Of a stretch of DNA of 64,000 nt, positions 47,865-57,197 are shown one piece after another; the stretch's first letter is position 1, and every line of letters begins with the position of its first letter. The stretch is from Pseudomonadota bacterium. GTDB taxonomy: Bacteria; Pseudomonadota; Gammaproteobacteria; Steroidobacterales; SZUA-146. Location of the stretch: contig JBCCHD010000005.1 in NCBI GenBank assembly GCA_039028935.1, positions 107,551-171,550 of the forward strand, given 5' to 3'. Under the pieces are notes generated by a model. The model was not told the origin of the DNA. It saw only the letters and a list, made by a program, of their open reading frames with translations, and did no database searches. The position numbers and the translations under genes are program-made.

Positions 47865-48473
47865 TCAGAAGTCGGCACGCTCTTTGAGCTTAAGATGGAT
47901 GGTGACCAGTTGCACACCATCAATCGTCTGAACATCACGTACCCAACCAAACTCACCGGCTTGCCGCGATCGATCTCGCTCGCGCGGCGACACCAGAGGG
48001 TCGTCCGAAAAAAACAGTTTGGATGCCCATTGACGTCCATGCGCGACTGACGCCAATGTGAAGTGCACATGGGCACCCTCACGACCCTGTGTGTCCGGCG
48101 CGGGTCGGATAGTCGCAAACTCAAATCGACCCTCAGCATTGGTTTTTGCCCAACCGTGGAGTCGCCAAGCCGCCGGCAGGTCCACTTGCGGGTCAAACTC
48201 TAACCCCTGACTGTCACGATGATAGGCGTGCACCACAACCCCACTCGCCGGGCGGCCGTCAGGCGTAAACACTTGGCCAGAGATGACAAGTGGCACGCCG
48301 GGCTCTTCGTCAGAGGCGATGCGCGCCTGCGGCAACACGGTGAGTGGACGACTGGCCTGTGCGGCGTTCCAGCTGGCCAGCCACGCTGGATCAACTTGCG
48401 CCCAGCTTCCTGTTTGTATCAACGACAACGCAAACAGAACAACGCCAGCGGCAACCGATACAAACGCCTTCAT
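47865..48473 (-). CDS. Secreted intradiol ring-cleavage dioxygenase-like protein
   Basis: 202 residues from the ATG at 48473. A signal peptide is followed by a beta-sandwich of the intradiol dioxygenase C-terminal type: VISGQVFTPDGRPASGVVVHAY, GWAKTNAEGRFEFATIRPAP, then GAHVHFTLA with the two-histidine H-x-H. In catechol and protocatechuate dioxygenases iron is held by two Tyr and two His. Here a Tyr in VVHAYH could be one, but the Tyr normally just before the HxH motif is absent (PAPDTQGREGAHVH). The metal site may be altered. Exported members of this family have no agreed substrate. Confidence 0.7.
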   Translation of the reverse strand: MKAFVSVAAGVVLFALSLIQTGSWAQVDPAWLASWNAAQASRPLTVLPQARIASDEEPGVPLVISGQVFTPDGRPASGVVVHAYHRDSQGLEFDPQVDLPAAWRLHGWAKTNAEGRFEFATIRPAPDTQGREGAHVHFTLASVAHGRQWASKLFFSDDPLVSPRERDRSRQAGEFGWVRDVQTIDGVQLVTIHLKLKERADF

Positions 48474-48522
48474 CGTGTCACGCTCGGCCCGCAACACCAA
48501 TACTTAAACGACACGCTCTTCA

Positions 48523-49662
48523 TTACCGCGTTACCGATTGATCAAAAACAAATCGTTGTAAAAACGCCTGCGCAAAGGGCGACTTCTCCACTTCGGCACT
48601 ATCCAGCGGGTTACCCCACCATAAACCTTCACCATTTGCCAACAAGATCAACGTCACGTTGCGCTCCGGCACTTTTAAATACAACGCCGAGTATCCGGCC
48701 TCTTCATCCCAACCCGAGTGCCAGTTGAGCCGCACACCGCGATAGTCTTGCACATACCAGCCAAACCCATAGGGGCTGCTTGTGCCATCGTTGAGCGGTG
48801 CGGGCGCAAACAGTTTGGCTTTTATAGTAGGTGGAGCAATGATTCCTTTATCGATAGCAATATCGTATTTCGCTAAATCTGACACCGACGAAACCAGACC
48901 CGCACCGCCTGGAATATGGCGTCCGGGCGACGGGCGTCGAATGAGGCGGCCTTGATCGTTCACGCCAAACCCTCTGGCCATTCGAAAATACACCATTGGC
49001 TTGCGCTCATCCCATTGACTGGCCATCGTGTTGGTCATGTTCGCCGGATCGAGAATCGTGCGATCAATGGTTTGCGCGAGCATATTGTGACGTCCTTCCA
49101 CGGCATCAACGCCCTCGCCGAATTTGTCTTCCAAATAGCGTGACAATCGCGAGTACATAATTGGGTTGTATAAAAACGCCGTACCCGGTTCTCCTTGCAC
49201 TTGATGATTGAGAATATGGCGAATCGTGATCGGGGCATCACACTTAAGGTCGTCACCGAACGGCAGCGCCGTGCTGGCCAGCCATTTGCACAGGCGCAAA
49301 AAGTTGGGCGTTTCCGCCGCCAGATCGTCCAGATCGATACGGCCCTCTACCTCGAGATGCAAAAACGCCAGTCCCACGAATGTTTTTGTCACCGATGCTG
49401 TCCAAAACGGCGTGTCTGCCGTGATCGGCACGGTGCGATCGCTGTCGGCAAAACCATATCCGTCGGCCAAAATCACTGTCTGATCTTGCACCACGGCAAC
49501 GGCTAAGCCAGGTAAACGGTGGGTAGTACGTAGCGACTTTAGCGTTTCTGCAAAGGCGCGTGATTCGGGTGTGGTCGACACCGGCGCGTTCTGGTCAGTG
49601 TGTAGGGCAGTCCCACACCCCGCCACGACCCACAGTAACGCAAGCATCGGAATACGTTTCAC
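48523..49662 (-). CDS. Serine beta-lactamase-family (class C-like) lipoprotein
   Basis: 379 residues from the GTG at 49662, with CAGGAGG upstream; 18 further in-frame codons upstream are unsupported. The lipobox is VVAGC with Cys16. The active-site SxxK is SVTK at 90-93 (FWTASVTKTF), and YNPIMYSRL fits the YxN region. The remainder matches serine hydrolases of the beta-lactamase/D-alanyl-D-alanine carboxypeptidase/esterase group (GFGVNDQGR, NWHSGWDEEAGY). Members split, cyclise or hydrolyse varied esters and peptides; resistance is not implied. Confidence 0.85.
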   Translation of the reverse strand: MKRIPMLALLWVVAGCGTALHTDQNAPVSTTPESRAFAETLKSLRTTHRLPGLAVAVVQDQTVILADGYGFADSDRTVPITADTPFWTASVTKTFVGLAFLHLEVEGRIDLDDLAAETPNFLRLCKWLASTALPFGDDLKCDAPITIRHILNHQVQGEPGTAFLYNPIMYSRLSRYLEDKFGEGVDAVEGRHNMLAQTIDRTILDPANMTNTMASQWDERKPMVYFRMARGFGVNDQGRLIRRPSPGRHIPGGAGLVSSVSDLAKYDIAIDKGIIAPPTIKAKLFAPAPLNDGTSSPYGFGWYVQDYRGVRLNWHSGWDEEAGYSALYLKVPERNVTLILLANGEGLWWGNPLDSAEVEKSPFAQAFLQRFVFDQSVTR

Positions 49663-49981
49663 GATTGTGGCCTCCTGCCTGGCATCGATGGTGCTCGGAC
49701 GCTGCGATACTGGCACCTAATGTCTCACACACGGCAACGAAAATTGGCATCGGTGAGAGATCTGACCCGCAACGGACGAACTATTTGATAGGCCTGATCT
49801 TACTGCGTAATCCTTCGCGCGATCAAATACGCAGCGTCATCGGTGCAGACATGCGCGTTTCAGATTGCAACACGATACCGCGCGTTCAACGGCCTACAAC
49901 GCTCCCCACCCTGCACGCCTGCGCGGTTTGCACGCCTTTGCGTTTGGCACGACGCACTAACGCGGGTTTGCACCACTGGCA

Positions 49982-50776
49982 TCAGGGGCCAACGAGTCCA
50001 CTCGGCCCTGGCGGACCAAAAATAAAGCCAGACACAATGGCAAAATCAAGGAAATTAACGACACCGTCACCATTGAAATCCGCCGCCTGTTGGCCGGTTG
50101 CGCCAAATGCGCTCGCAAACAGACTCACATCTAGAAAGTTCACCACACCGTTGTCATCCAGATCCGGATCGCACGCGTTGCCAATATTGTCCATGTTGAC
50201 ATCGAGTTGATCGGCATTGGCCACGTCCACGCAGTTGTCGCTTGCGTCCCCAACGCCGTCACCATCAGAATCGACCCCACCGCTAGGACCGGCGGCGCGC
50301 ACATACGCAAAACCACCGCCGGAACCGACATTCCAAGAGGTGAACGTAATCGCGATATAAATATTCTCATCAACGAGGCGCAACACGCCATCGATGTCGA
50401 CGGTGGCCGGTGGGAATGGCGGAGCGCTTGGCACAAACCGCGTCGCGCTGCGCCAATCGGCGTAATTGAGTGTGGCAAAGTTCTCGATGGACACATCGCC
50501 ATTGCCGTTGAGGTTATCAAAGGCCCATTCGGTGTTGGCAGGCGACACATCGAATACATAGCCATCTTCTTGAGCTGCGTTGTAAAGACCTTGCACAATA
50601 TCTCGAGTAAGTTCGACCGACTCTGGGATAATCACATCGCGTACGGTTGTCGGTACGTTGTTGGGTTTCTCAAAGAAGAATGTGCCGCTGTCCCAAACGG
50701 TCTGAGCAAACGTTGCTGGCATGAGCCAGGCGAAAAATCCCAGTGTTACAAGGATGCGTGTGCGTCGAAAGATCAT
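49982..50776 (-). CDS. Secreted protein with TSP3/dockerin-like calcium module
   Basis: 264 residues. A signal peptide (LVTLGFFAWLMPATFA) precedes a ~140-residue beta-rich domain of unknown function. The C-terminal ~100 residues carry GGVDSDGDGVGDASDNC, LDVNMDNIGNACDPDLDDNGVV and DFNGDGVVNFLDFAIV, acidic loops typical of thrombospondin type 3 and dockerin calcium binding. It ends with the short motif GPPGPSG. The same module occurs in the giant repeat protein and the DUF1800 protein nearby. A Fur-box-like site lies upstream. Confidence 0.75.
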   Translation of the reverse strand: MIFRRTRILVTLGFFAWLMPATFAQTVWDSGTFFFEKPNNVPTTVRDVIIPESVELTRDIVQGLYNAAQEDGYVFDVSPANTEWAFDNLNGNGDVSIENFATLNYADWRSATRFVPSAPPFPPATVDIDGVLRLVDENIYIAITFTSWNVGSGGGFAYVRAAGPSGGVDSDGDGVGDASDNCVDVANADQLDVNMDNIGNACDPDLDDNGVVNFLDVSLFASAFGATGQQAADFNGDGVVNFLDFAIVSGFIFGPPGPSGLVGP

Positions 50777-51076
50777 GGTGAAGGCCTCAACAAGCGTCTG
50801 GTTAGAATCAGTCTGTTAAACGCTAATGATTCTCATTTCGGAAGTCAAGATGGATTGATGTCTCGACTCTATTCAGTCAGGTCGATACGACGCGCACGAC
50901 GGTTTTGATGACTGATTTTTACCGGCGTCAGAGCGCCGCCTCGTACTCAACCGGCGCCAGATAAAGACGCGCCAGGATACAACGCGGCCGACAGTATCGC
51001 CGGTTTTTGGTGCGGCAGACCCTGGCGTAACACGCGACAAATCAAGCGGCAGCGCCAAATCACTAACGACTTTCGG
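50777..51076. other. Intergenic region with a possible Fur box
   Basis: 300 bp between the TSP3-module gene start and the DUF1501 stop. It contains the Fur-box-like site listed separately and no convincing gene. The rest appears to be untranslated leader and spacer. Confidence 0.4.
50822..50840 (-). promoter_or_regulatory. Fur-box-like site
   Basis: The minus strand reads AATGAGAATCATT at its core, the commonest Fur-box core, and matches 15 of 19 positions of the full consensus. It begins 46 bp upstream of the TSP3-module gene start. If bound by Fur, that gene is iron-repressed. Confidence 0.45.
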
Positions 51077-52468
51077 TCAGGTCAAAAAGCCCAGGTCTGA
51101 TGTGCCAAAGTTGGCCACATTTGGATAGAGCTGAGCGATGTCTGAGGGCTCAATGCCCATCCACTTGGACAATGTGGCGGCATACTGATCGAGCGACGTG
51201 GTGGGAATCAGGCGCCCGTCATCGCCAACGTCGTCGGGACCATTCAACACGAACTGCGGCATGGTGCCGTAGACAGCATTACCGATGACCGGTCCCCCCA
51301 TCATCAGCGCATGGGATCCCCAGGCATGGTCGGTGCCGTCGCCATTGACAGTCAGCGTTCGACCAAACTCTGACATGGTAAAGCTCACGACCGAGTCCGC
51401 CACGTTCAGTTCGTCCATCGTGTCATTAAAGCTCTTTAGTCCTGCGTCGAGCGTTTCAAGATTGCGATCGTGCACCACGAGTTGACTACCGTGTGTGTCC
51501 CAATTGCCAATTCCAACGAAAAACAACTGGCGCTTCATGCCCAAGATCTCGCGCACCGCGATCATTTCTGCGACGACCTTCATCTGCGCCGCAAAGAAGT
51601 TATTCGCCGGATAGGCAGTGGTAATCGCAGGTGCTTGATCCAGCGCGGCGGTCACTTCGGCGATTTGGTCTCGGGCTCGTGAGAACGATGACCCCACCTC
51701 ACGAACGAGTATGTTGCTGTCATAGGCACTCAATAGTTGATTCCACGCTTGAGCACGACTGGCCTCCCAAGGCAGTGTGCCACTGTCGGTCAAAAACAGA
51801 AACGGTTCGGCGCCATTGAACGTGTTGAGCGCAAACTGTTCGGTAAAACTCCCGGCCTGCCAATTATTTTGACCGAACACCGTAAACGTCGGTGGCACGA
51901 GCGGATTTGAATTGGCCTCTTCGAGTAGATCGGCCATACGACCGCCCCACCCGTCTTGCGTAATGCCATCGATGGGCGGTTTATTGGTATGCCACATTTC
52001 CGTTTGGTGGCTATGCGAAAACAAATCTGGCGGCAACACCGCGCTGCCATTTTGAATGCCTTCGCGTGTGGTCGGCTCAAGCATCGTGCCCACGTTCGCC
52101 AACACAGCCATGCGGCCACTGTTGTACAGATCACGCACGTTCGGCATCGCAGGATGAAAGCCAAACTGATCACCGGTGGTCGTGAGCAGCGATGCTCGAG
52201 GAATGCTCAAGCTGCCGCGAATCGCGGCGTACTGGTCGTATTCGTCTGTGGTATTGGGCACAAACATATTGAACCCATCATTACCGCCAAACAAATAGAC
52301 ACACACCAAGCTCTTGTAGTCGGTCAGGTTGGAGTAGTTACCGGTCGCGGCGAGCGCCGACCGCATAAGCCCCAGTTTGCCGTGGGTCGCCGTCAGCGTT
52401 GCGCCGCCGGAAGCCAGCGCCATATTGCGCAAGAAGCGACGACGAGAATAGCGTTTTGACTGTGCCAT
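51077..52468 (-). CDS. DUF1501 protein with Tat-type signal
   Basis: 463 residues. The N-terminus SKRYSRRRFLRNMALASGG has a twin-arginine signal, so it is exported folded. The DUF1501 body has LVCVYLFGGNDGFNMFVP near the start and WDTHGSQLVVHDRN and MSEFGRTLTVNGDGTDHAWG toward the end, the alkaline-phosphatase-like fold of the family with metal-ligand Asp and His residues. Function is unknown. It lies 17 bp after the DUF1800 gene, the standard pair. Confidence 0.9.
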   Translation of the reverse strand: MAQSKRYSRRRFLRNMALASGGATLTATHGKLGLMRSALAATGNYSNLTDYKSLVCVYLFGGNDGFNMFVPNTTDEYDQYAAIRGSLSIPRASLLTTTGDQFGFHPAMPNVRDLYNSGRMAVLANVGTMLEPTTREGIQNGSAVLPPDLFSHSHQTEMWHTNKPPIDGITQDGWGGRMADLLEEANSNPLVPPTFTVFGQNNWQAGSFTEQFALNTFNGAEPFLFLTDSGTLPWEASRAQAWNQLLSAYDSNILVREVGSSFSRARDQIAEVTAALDQAPAITTAYPANNFFAAQMKVVAEMIAVREILGMKRQLFFVGIGNWDTHGSQLVVHDRNLETLDAGLKSFNDTMDELNVADSVVSFTMSEFGRTLTVNGDGTDHAWGSHALMMGGPVIGNAVYGTMPQFVLNGPDDVGDDGRLIPTTSLDQYAATLSKWMGIEPSDIAQLYPNVANFGTSDLGFLT

Positions 52469-52485
52469 ATCGTTCTCCTTGTGCC

Positions 52486-54492
52486 TTAGCGCTGAATTAA
52501 ATATTCGGGTGACATGACAATGAGCATCAGTGCATCACGTGCTCTCGTTTCGTTAAGCGAACTGTCCGCCGGCAAGCTGGCATCGGTCATATGCTGCATC
52601 AGCGTGTCGCGCATGCCGATGCTCATGCTGCCGCCCATCAGAATCGTGTCGTAATAATCGAGCAGCACATTGGGATCGGCCGCTAAACCGATGGGGATGG
52701 TCATATCCAGCTCCATGCTACCTGGCCCCCAAAAACCGTTATTCTGCGCTTCAAAGGCAATAATCTTGCCGGTGGACTGCGCGATGCTTGCCACAAACAG
52801 CTGAAACTCAGGCGCCACGAGGCCCGCTTCTCGGACGAGTCCCGGCGGCGAGTAGTCCGGCTGATAAAAATTAAACACCGATGGCGACCGCAGCGCTTGC
52901 TGACCGAGATTCTGAATCATGGAGCCAAATTGCGAGTAATACACGTTGTAGGCCGGCTCGCCACACTCAACCCCCGTAAAAAAGTTGCCGATGAGCTGAC
53001 GCGGAATCGAGGACATTGAACGCCGCAAATGCGACAGTCTCAACAAGGGTTCGCGCAATTTTCCATAGGAGTCGGGCAAGTAGGTATGACCCAATCTCGC
53101 CTCTGGGTCGAGCAAGATCGCGCGCACCACTGCCCCCAGATCACCGCGCACACCGGCGCCGTTATCATTAAACGCCGACGCAACGCGCTCGACATACCCA
53201 GGCGTTGGGTTACTGGTGACTAAGCGCTGAATCAGTTGTCGGCCAATAAACGGGCCGACATTGGGGTGCATAAACACGTTGTCGAGCGCGCCATCCAGAT
53301 CGGTCTGGGTGTCTTGACCCGCCGGCAAAACCACCCCGTTCAACAGCGTCTTTTCATCCGTGTCGTGGTAAACCTCCCAGGGCTCCATGGGCTTGGTGCG
53401 ATCGGAAAAGCCAAACCATTCTGTCCAGCCAATGCGTTCAAAATTCCAACCGGTGAAGACGCGCGCTAAGTTCTCAATGTCCGTCTGGTCATAGGTGGCG
53501 ATTGGATTGCCCTCGCCGTCGAGTACCTTGGTGCCATCCAGATTGAGTTCGTGCACCCCTATCGTAAAAAGCTGAAGCAGCTCGCGGGCGTAGTTTTCGT
53601 CAGGACGAATATTGAGCGCCGGGTTGGGACGCTGATTGCGTACCATGCTCAAGAAAATGCCCATAATCGGATGAAGCGTTACGTCCTCGAGTAAGTCGCG
53701 ATAGTTGCCGAACGCGTGGCTGGCCAACATGTCGTAGTAACTCGCCATGCCATACTGCGAGCCGGCGATCAGATCACTACTATCGCCGACCACCAGAATT
53801 TGGCTTAGCGCAAACGCGACGCGTTGACGAAGTTGATCATCGTTCTCGATGACAATCTGCCACCACGCCACTTCCCGTGGCACGACAAAAAACCCGTCCA
53901 TACCTAGATTGAGCGACAAGCCAAAACACATGGGCGGCACAGCCGCGCGAGTGACCGCCTCGTGATTACTGGCTGGAATAATCATTTGCTGATCAATCCA
54001 ACCTTCGATATCACCACTGGCGGCCAGTGCATCAATTTCTGACTGCTTCGGCCCAAACGTGGCTTGGGCCAAGAACCGCGCCGCGTCGTTGGCATTAAAG
54101 GGCTCAGCGCTGGCGGCGGGCCCAGGAGGCTGCAGAAAGTAATCGCGATACAGCGCTAAGTCGAGAAAATTGACCACGCCGTCGCCATTCATATCCACAT
54201 GCTCAGCAAGCGGATCCGCAAATGGTTCCGCGTCCGCGAACACGGATCGGAGTAACGACAAATCCAGAAAATTGGTCGTGCCGTCTTGATTGTAATCCGC
54301 GTCGCACCAGTTGCCGTATCCATCGGCGTCGGTATCGCGCTGATTGGCGTTGACAATAAGCAGGCAATTATCGGTGGCATTGTCGATGCCATCCGAGTCG
54401 GTATCCACGGCAAGCACGCGCGGTGCCCAGACAGAAAGTACGCACACCAGCGCGACGCACAGGTATGGATTGACGGCGCGAAGACCGGTCAT
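52486..54492 (-). CDS. DUF1800 protein with N-terminal calcium-binding module
   Basis: 668 residues from the ATG at 54492 (GGGGGA upstream; a TTG five codons earlier is not preferred). A signal peptide is followed by a TSP3/dockerin-like module (residues ~35-130; DTDSDGIDNATDNC, DMNGDGVVNFLDLALY) ending in PPGP. The DUF1800 domain follows: AARFLAQATFGPKQSEIDAL, RVAFALSQILVV, NYARELLQLFTIGVHELN, then FTGWNF. DUF1800 proteins are exported and always found with DUF1501 partners; the role is unknown. Confidence 0.88.
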   Translation of the reverse strand: MTGLRAVNPYLCVALVCVLSVWAPRVLAVDTDSDGIDNATDNCLLIVNANQRDTDADGYGNWCDADYNQDGTTNFLDLSLLRSVFADAEPFADPLAEHVDMNGDGVVNFLDLALYRDYFLQPPGPAASAEPFNANDAARFLAQATFGPKQSEIDALAASGDIEGWIDQQMIIPASNHEAVTRAAVPPMCFGLSLNLGMDGFFVVPREVAWWQIVIENDDQLRQRVAFALSQILVVGDSSDLIAGSQYGMASYYDMLASHAFGNYRDLLEDVTLHPIMGIFLSMVRNQRPNPALNIRPDENYARELLQLFTIGVHELNLDGTKVLDGEGNPIATYDQTDIENLARVFTGWNFERIGWTEWFGFSDRTKPMEPWEVYHDTDEKTLLNGVVLPAGQDTQTDLDGALDNVFMHPNVGPFIGRQLIQRLVTSNPTPGYVERVASAFNDNGAGVRGDLGAVVRAILLDPEARLGHTYLPDSYGKLREPLLRLSHLRRSMSSIPRQLIGNFFTGVECGEPAYNVYYSQFGSMIQNLGQQALRSPSVFNFYQPDYSPPGLVREAGLVAPEFQLFVASIAQSTGKIIAFEAQNNGFWGPGSMELDMTIPIGLAADPNVLLDYYDTILMGGSMSIGMRDTLMQHMTDASLPADSSLNETRARDALMLIVMSPEYLIQR

Positions 54493-54864
54493 AGTATGTT
54501 CCCCCAAAGAACCCGACTGCTAAGCTCAATCGGGCGTCGATCACAGCGTTGTGCCTCACTATCCTTGCATAAGAACTGCGCTCAGACATGCGGCGATGCC
54601 ATCTCGTGTTTCCAAACGGCGACGCTGCATCCAAGTGTTCAATGAACTTTTCCAGTGGCGTCAATTATTTGCACCATCTGAATTATTATTTGTGTTCTCA
54701 CCAAAGCGGTGCCGACAAAGACAATTCGCGGCGTTCACCGCCGCGGACGCGCCGATTCGTTATTGCCTCGAGGCAGGAACAGTCGTCAAACCTCTATCGT
54801 TACGCGTCGCGGAACCGCGCCAGTCGCACGTGCTCGCCTCGTTTCCCGATGTCGGGTTAGTCGC
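54493..54864. other. Intergenic region, no gene seen
   Basis: 372 bp upstream of the DUF1800 gene. An open frame on the plus strand spans part of it (54551-54934) but runs antisense into the next gene and has no ribosome binding site. Probably the promoter region of the DUF1800-DUF1501 pair. Confidence 0.45.
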
Positions 54865-55275
54865 TTATGACCTCGCACACGTCCCCATGTCCTTGGACAA
54901 TTCGGCAATAAATTTTCCGTCCTTACCTAAATAGCGGTAAACCATAACGACCTTCAAATCGACAAAGCCCACCAACTGCTTATTGCCACACAAAGTGTCA
55001 ATCACCGTTCCTTGGATAATAGGCTTGAAGAGCGCCGGATCGAGTTGATCGGCGCTGTAGTTCACCATCGTGTTGGTATAAATGATGTAGTTACGAAAGG
55101 TAGCCGCCGAATCCAATCGCGTTTCCTCATCGATGAGCTGTGGCGTCGTGGCGTTCACCTCCCTAACTGCATCCGTCAACATAGCGGCAAGCGCACGCTC
55201 GGCGTCGGCCTGATCCGCAACGGTAAGTGGCATCAGAAAAAACGCCATGATTAAGACACTGTATTGTAATTTCAT
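54865..55275 (-). CDS. Small secreted protein of unknown function
   Basis: 136 residues from the ATG at 55275 (GGGAGC upstream); 38 in-frame codons upstream are unsupported. A signal peptide (YSVLIMAFFLMPLTVA) is followed by a helical stretch, then NATTPQLIDEETRLDSAATF and two cysteines, one in IDTLCGNKQLV and one near the C-terminus (TCARS), which may form a disulfide. No family is recognised. Confidence 0.65.
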   Translation of the reverse strand: MKLQYSVLIMAFFLMPLTVADQADAERALAAMLTDAVREVNATTPQLIDEETRLDSAATFRNYIIYTNTMVNYSADQLDPALFKPIIQGTVIDTLCGNKQLVGFVDLKVVMVYRYLGKDGKFIAELSKDMGTCARS

Positions 55276-55439
55276 TGTTTCGCTCCCGTTACGATTCCAT
55301 CTTCCCATTGAGCACTGTGGCTCGATCCGTTTCTTGGTCTGATTGAGAAATCGCATAACACAACCACGTACTTCACCAACACACTGCAATCATTCAACAT
55401 CCATGGCCCAACACTTCTTGTGATTAGTGAGCGCGCACA

Positions 55440-57002
55440 TTAGTACCAAAATTCAATTCTGTCCTGATAGGCGCTGCGTTCGGAATAGTAAGGGACCGCG
55501 CTTCGCTTTCGTAATTTCCAGCCCGGATCACCCAGGTTTTTTGAAACATACGAATTACGATCATTAAACGGTGAGCGCTGTGTAAAATCAAAGTGCGCCA
55601 TTCTCGCCACCGTATCAAACAATTGCTCGGCATCCGATTCACGATTTAGCTTATGATAACTATGGGCGAGGTCTAAAATGACACCCGCGTGGGACGGCTG
55701 CATTCGAACAGCTGCTTCAAGCGAGTCCAACGCCTGCTTATAGTCTTTTTGTAGTATAAAACTCCGTCCATACAGTGCATAGACTTCCGGCTCGGTGTCA
55801 TCTATCTTCCATGCGCGCCCGATTATTGAACGTGCTCGAGCGAGGTGTTGCTGCCGAATTTCTGTGTCACGCTCATCGAAGCCTCTGCGTAGCCACAGTT
55901 TTGCCGTGTCGAGCAAGACCGGTACGTTCTCAGGATCGATTTCAAGCGCTTCACTGAAATGTGTGTCGGCGGCATCAACGTCTTTTTCATACAGGCTGCT
56001 CATGCCGAGGACAGCAAGCGCCTCACCGCGCAGTTCGGCATCACTCAGCGCCATCGATGACCAGTGGCGAGCGGCATTCACTTGGCGGGTTTGCAATGCC
56101 ACTTTCCCCAGCATCAGTGCAACATGTGACTTTTTCATTTTTGTAGACTGGATTTTCAGCCGTGTCAGAAAGTCACTGACATCCAACAACCAAGTGTCGA
56201 TGGACTTCTTATTCGAATACTTCGCCAATTGAGATTCGAATCCATCAATATCAATGTCAAAGGCAGTGGAAAAGGAGGCCACCGAACTCTCGCCATTTCT
56301 CAATCGCGTGAGATAATCACCGAGCTTACGACGTAACTTTGGTATCTGAAGTATCTCTCGGAACGGCCAATCCGCTTGGATAGCCGAATCACAGGTTAAG
56401 TTCGTCGAACTGTTTAGCAGTTCACGGACTGACGCCCAGCCGCAAACCGAGTTTGCCCAGTTATCATCAAATCTAGAAAACATACCCATTCTGATTGTTT
56501 TGTCGGCGTGATTGACCGTCAACGTACGCAGATAATGAGCGATGCCCTCTGTGATCCACGTTGGAATGGGTTCTGAACTTGCTGCGGTGAGTAGATGCTT
56601 AATATAGAGGTAGTGCACCTCCTCATGCATATAGCGAAGCCTGGCGTCTCTGATGACAATCAAATTCTCTCTCAGACTCTCTAAAAACACACCACCGTAG
56701 CGGGAATCTACGCCCAGCTGTCTGAGCCCGGTTTTGTCCTCCAGCAGGAGAATTCGGGTCGGTTTTGCCCCGTTTCCGACGTCGATTGTCGACAGCTGTG
56801 AAACCAGATGATGGATCAATTCAAACTGATGCAGGCGCTCCAATGCTCTGTCATGGTTCAACGACGTATGAAGAATAAAATTGTCGGATTTGAGTTCAAT
56901 CCAAGACTCCTGCTCATATGGCTCGAAATTGGCGCCCAACGCTTGAAGCGCAACACACCACAGAACAGAAAGTTGGCCGAGTCTTGAAAGGATAATTCTC
57001 AT
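55440..57002 (-). CDS. Secreted HExxH metallopeptidase-like protein with TPR repeats
   Basis: 520 residues. The signal peptide is followed by a peptidase-MA-like domain: SDNFILHTSLN, the zinc motif HEEVH at 126-130 and the downstream Glu152 in WITEGIAHYL. Residues ~290-480 are TPR repeats (AADTHFSEALEIDPENVPVL, ALDSLEAAVRMQPSHAGV). This domain order, HExxH domain then TPRs, occurs in DUF1570-type proteins. It probably acts in the periplasm; substrate unknown. Confidence 0.72.
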   Translation of the reverse strand: MRIILSRLGQLSVLWCVALQALGANFEPYEQESWIELKSDNFILHTSLNHDRALERLHQFELIHHLVSQLSTIDVGNGAKPTRILLLEDKTGLRQLGVDSRYGGVFLESLRENLIVIRDARLRYMHEEVHYLYIKHLLTAASSEPIPTWITEGIAHYLRTLTVNHADKTIRMGMFSRFDDNWANSVCGWASVRELLNSSTNLTCDSAIQADWPFREILQIPKLRRKLGDYLTRLRNGESSVASFSTAFDIDIDGFESQLAKYSNKKSIDTWLLDVSDFLTRLKIQSTKMKKSHVALMLGKVALQTRQVNAARHWSSMALSDAELRGEALAVLGMSSLYEKDVDAADTHFSEALEIDPENVPVLLDTAKLWLRRGFDERDTEIRQQHLARARSIIGRAWKIDDTEPEVYALYGRSFILQKDYKQALDSLEAAVRMQPSHAGVILDLAHSYHKLNRESDAEQLFDTVARMAHFDFTQRSPFNDRNSYVSKNLGDPGWKLRKRSAVPYYSERSAYQDRIEFWY

Positions 57003-57197
57003 TATGATTTACTCGGAGACTCTATATTACATTCCGAATCAGTGACGAATGACTGCTGTTAAACGAACTCACGTCCCGCTCACTCACTGGCATTTTGGCG
57101 GTTCGCATTAACAGACACACTATGGAAGACACACGTTCTCCGCCCAGTGCTCTCATCCCGCACTCCGACCATATCGCAAGCGTCAGGCTGAGGCATT

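Noticed and set aside
48523..49662. Antibiotic resistance beta-lactamase.
   Set aside because: SxxK is present, but the family is mostly esterases and peptidases, and no resistance context is seen.
54551..54934. Plus-strand open frame of 127 codons.
   Set aside because: Runs antisense into the 54865-55275 gene, has no ribosome binding site and no recognised motif.
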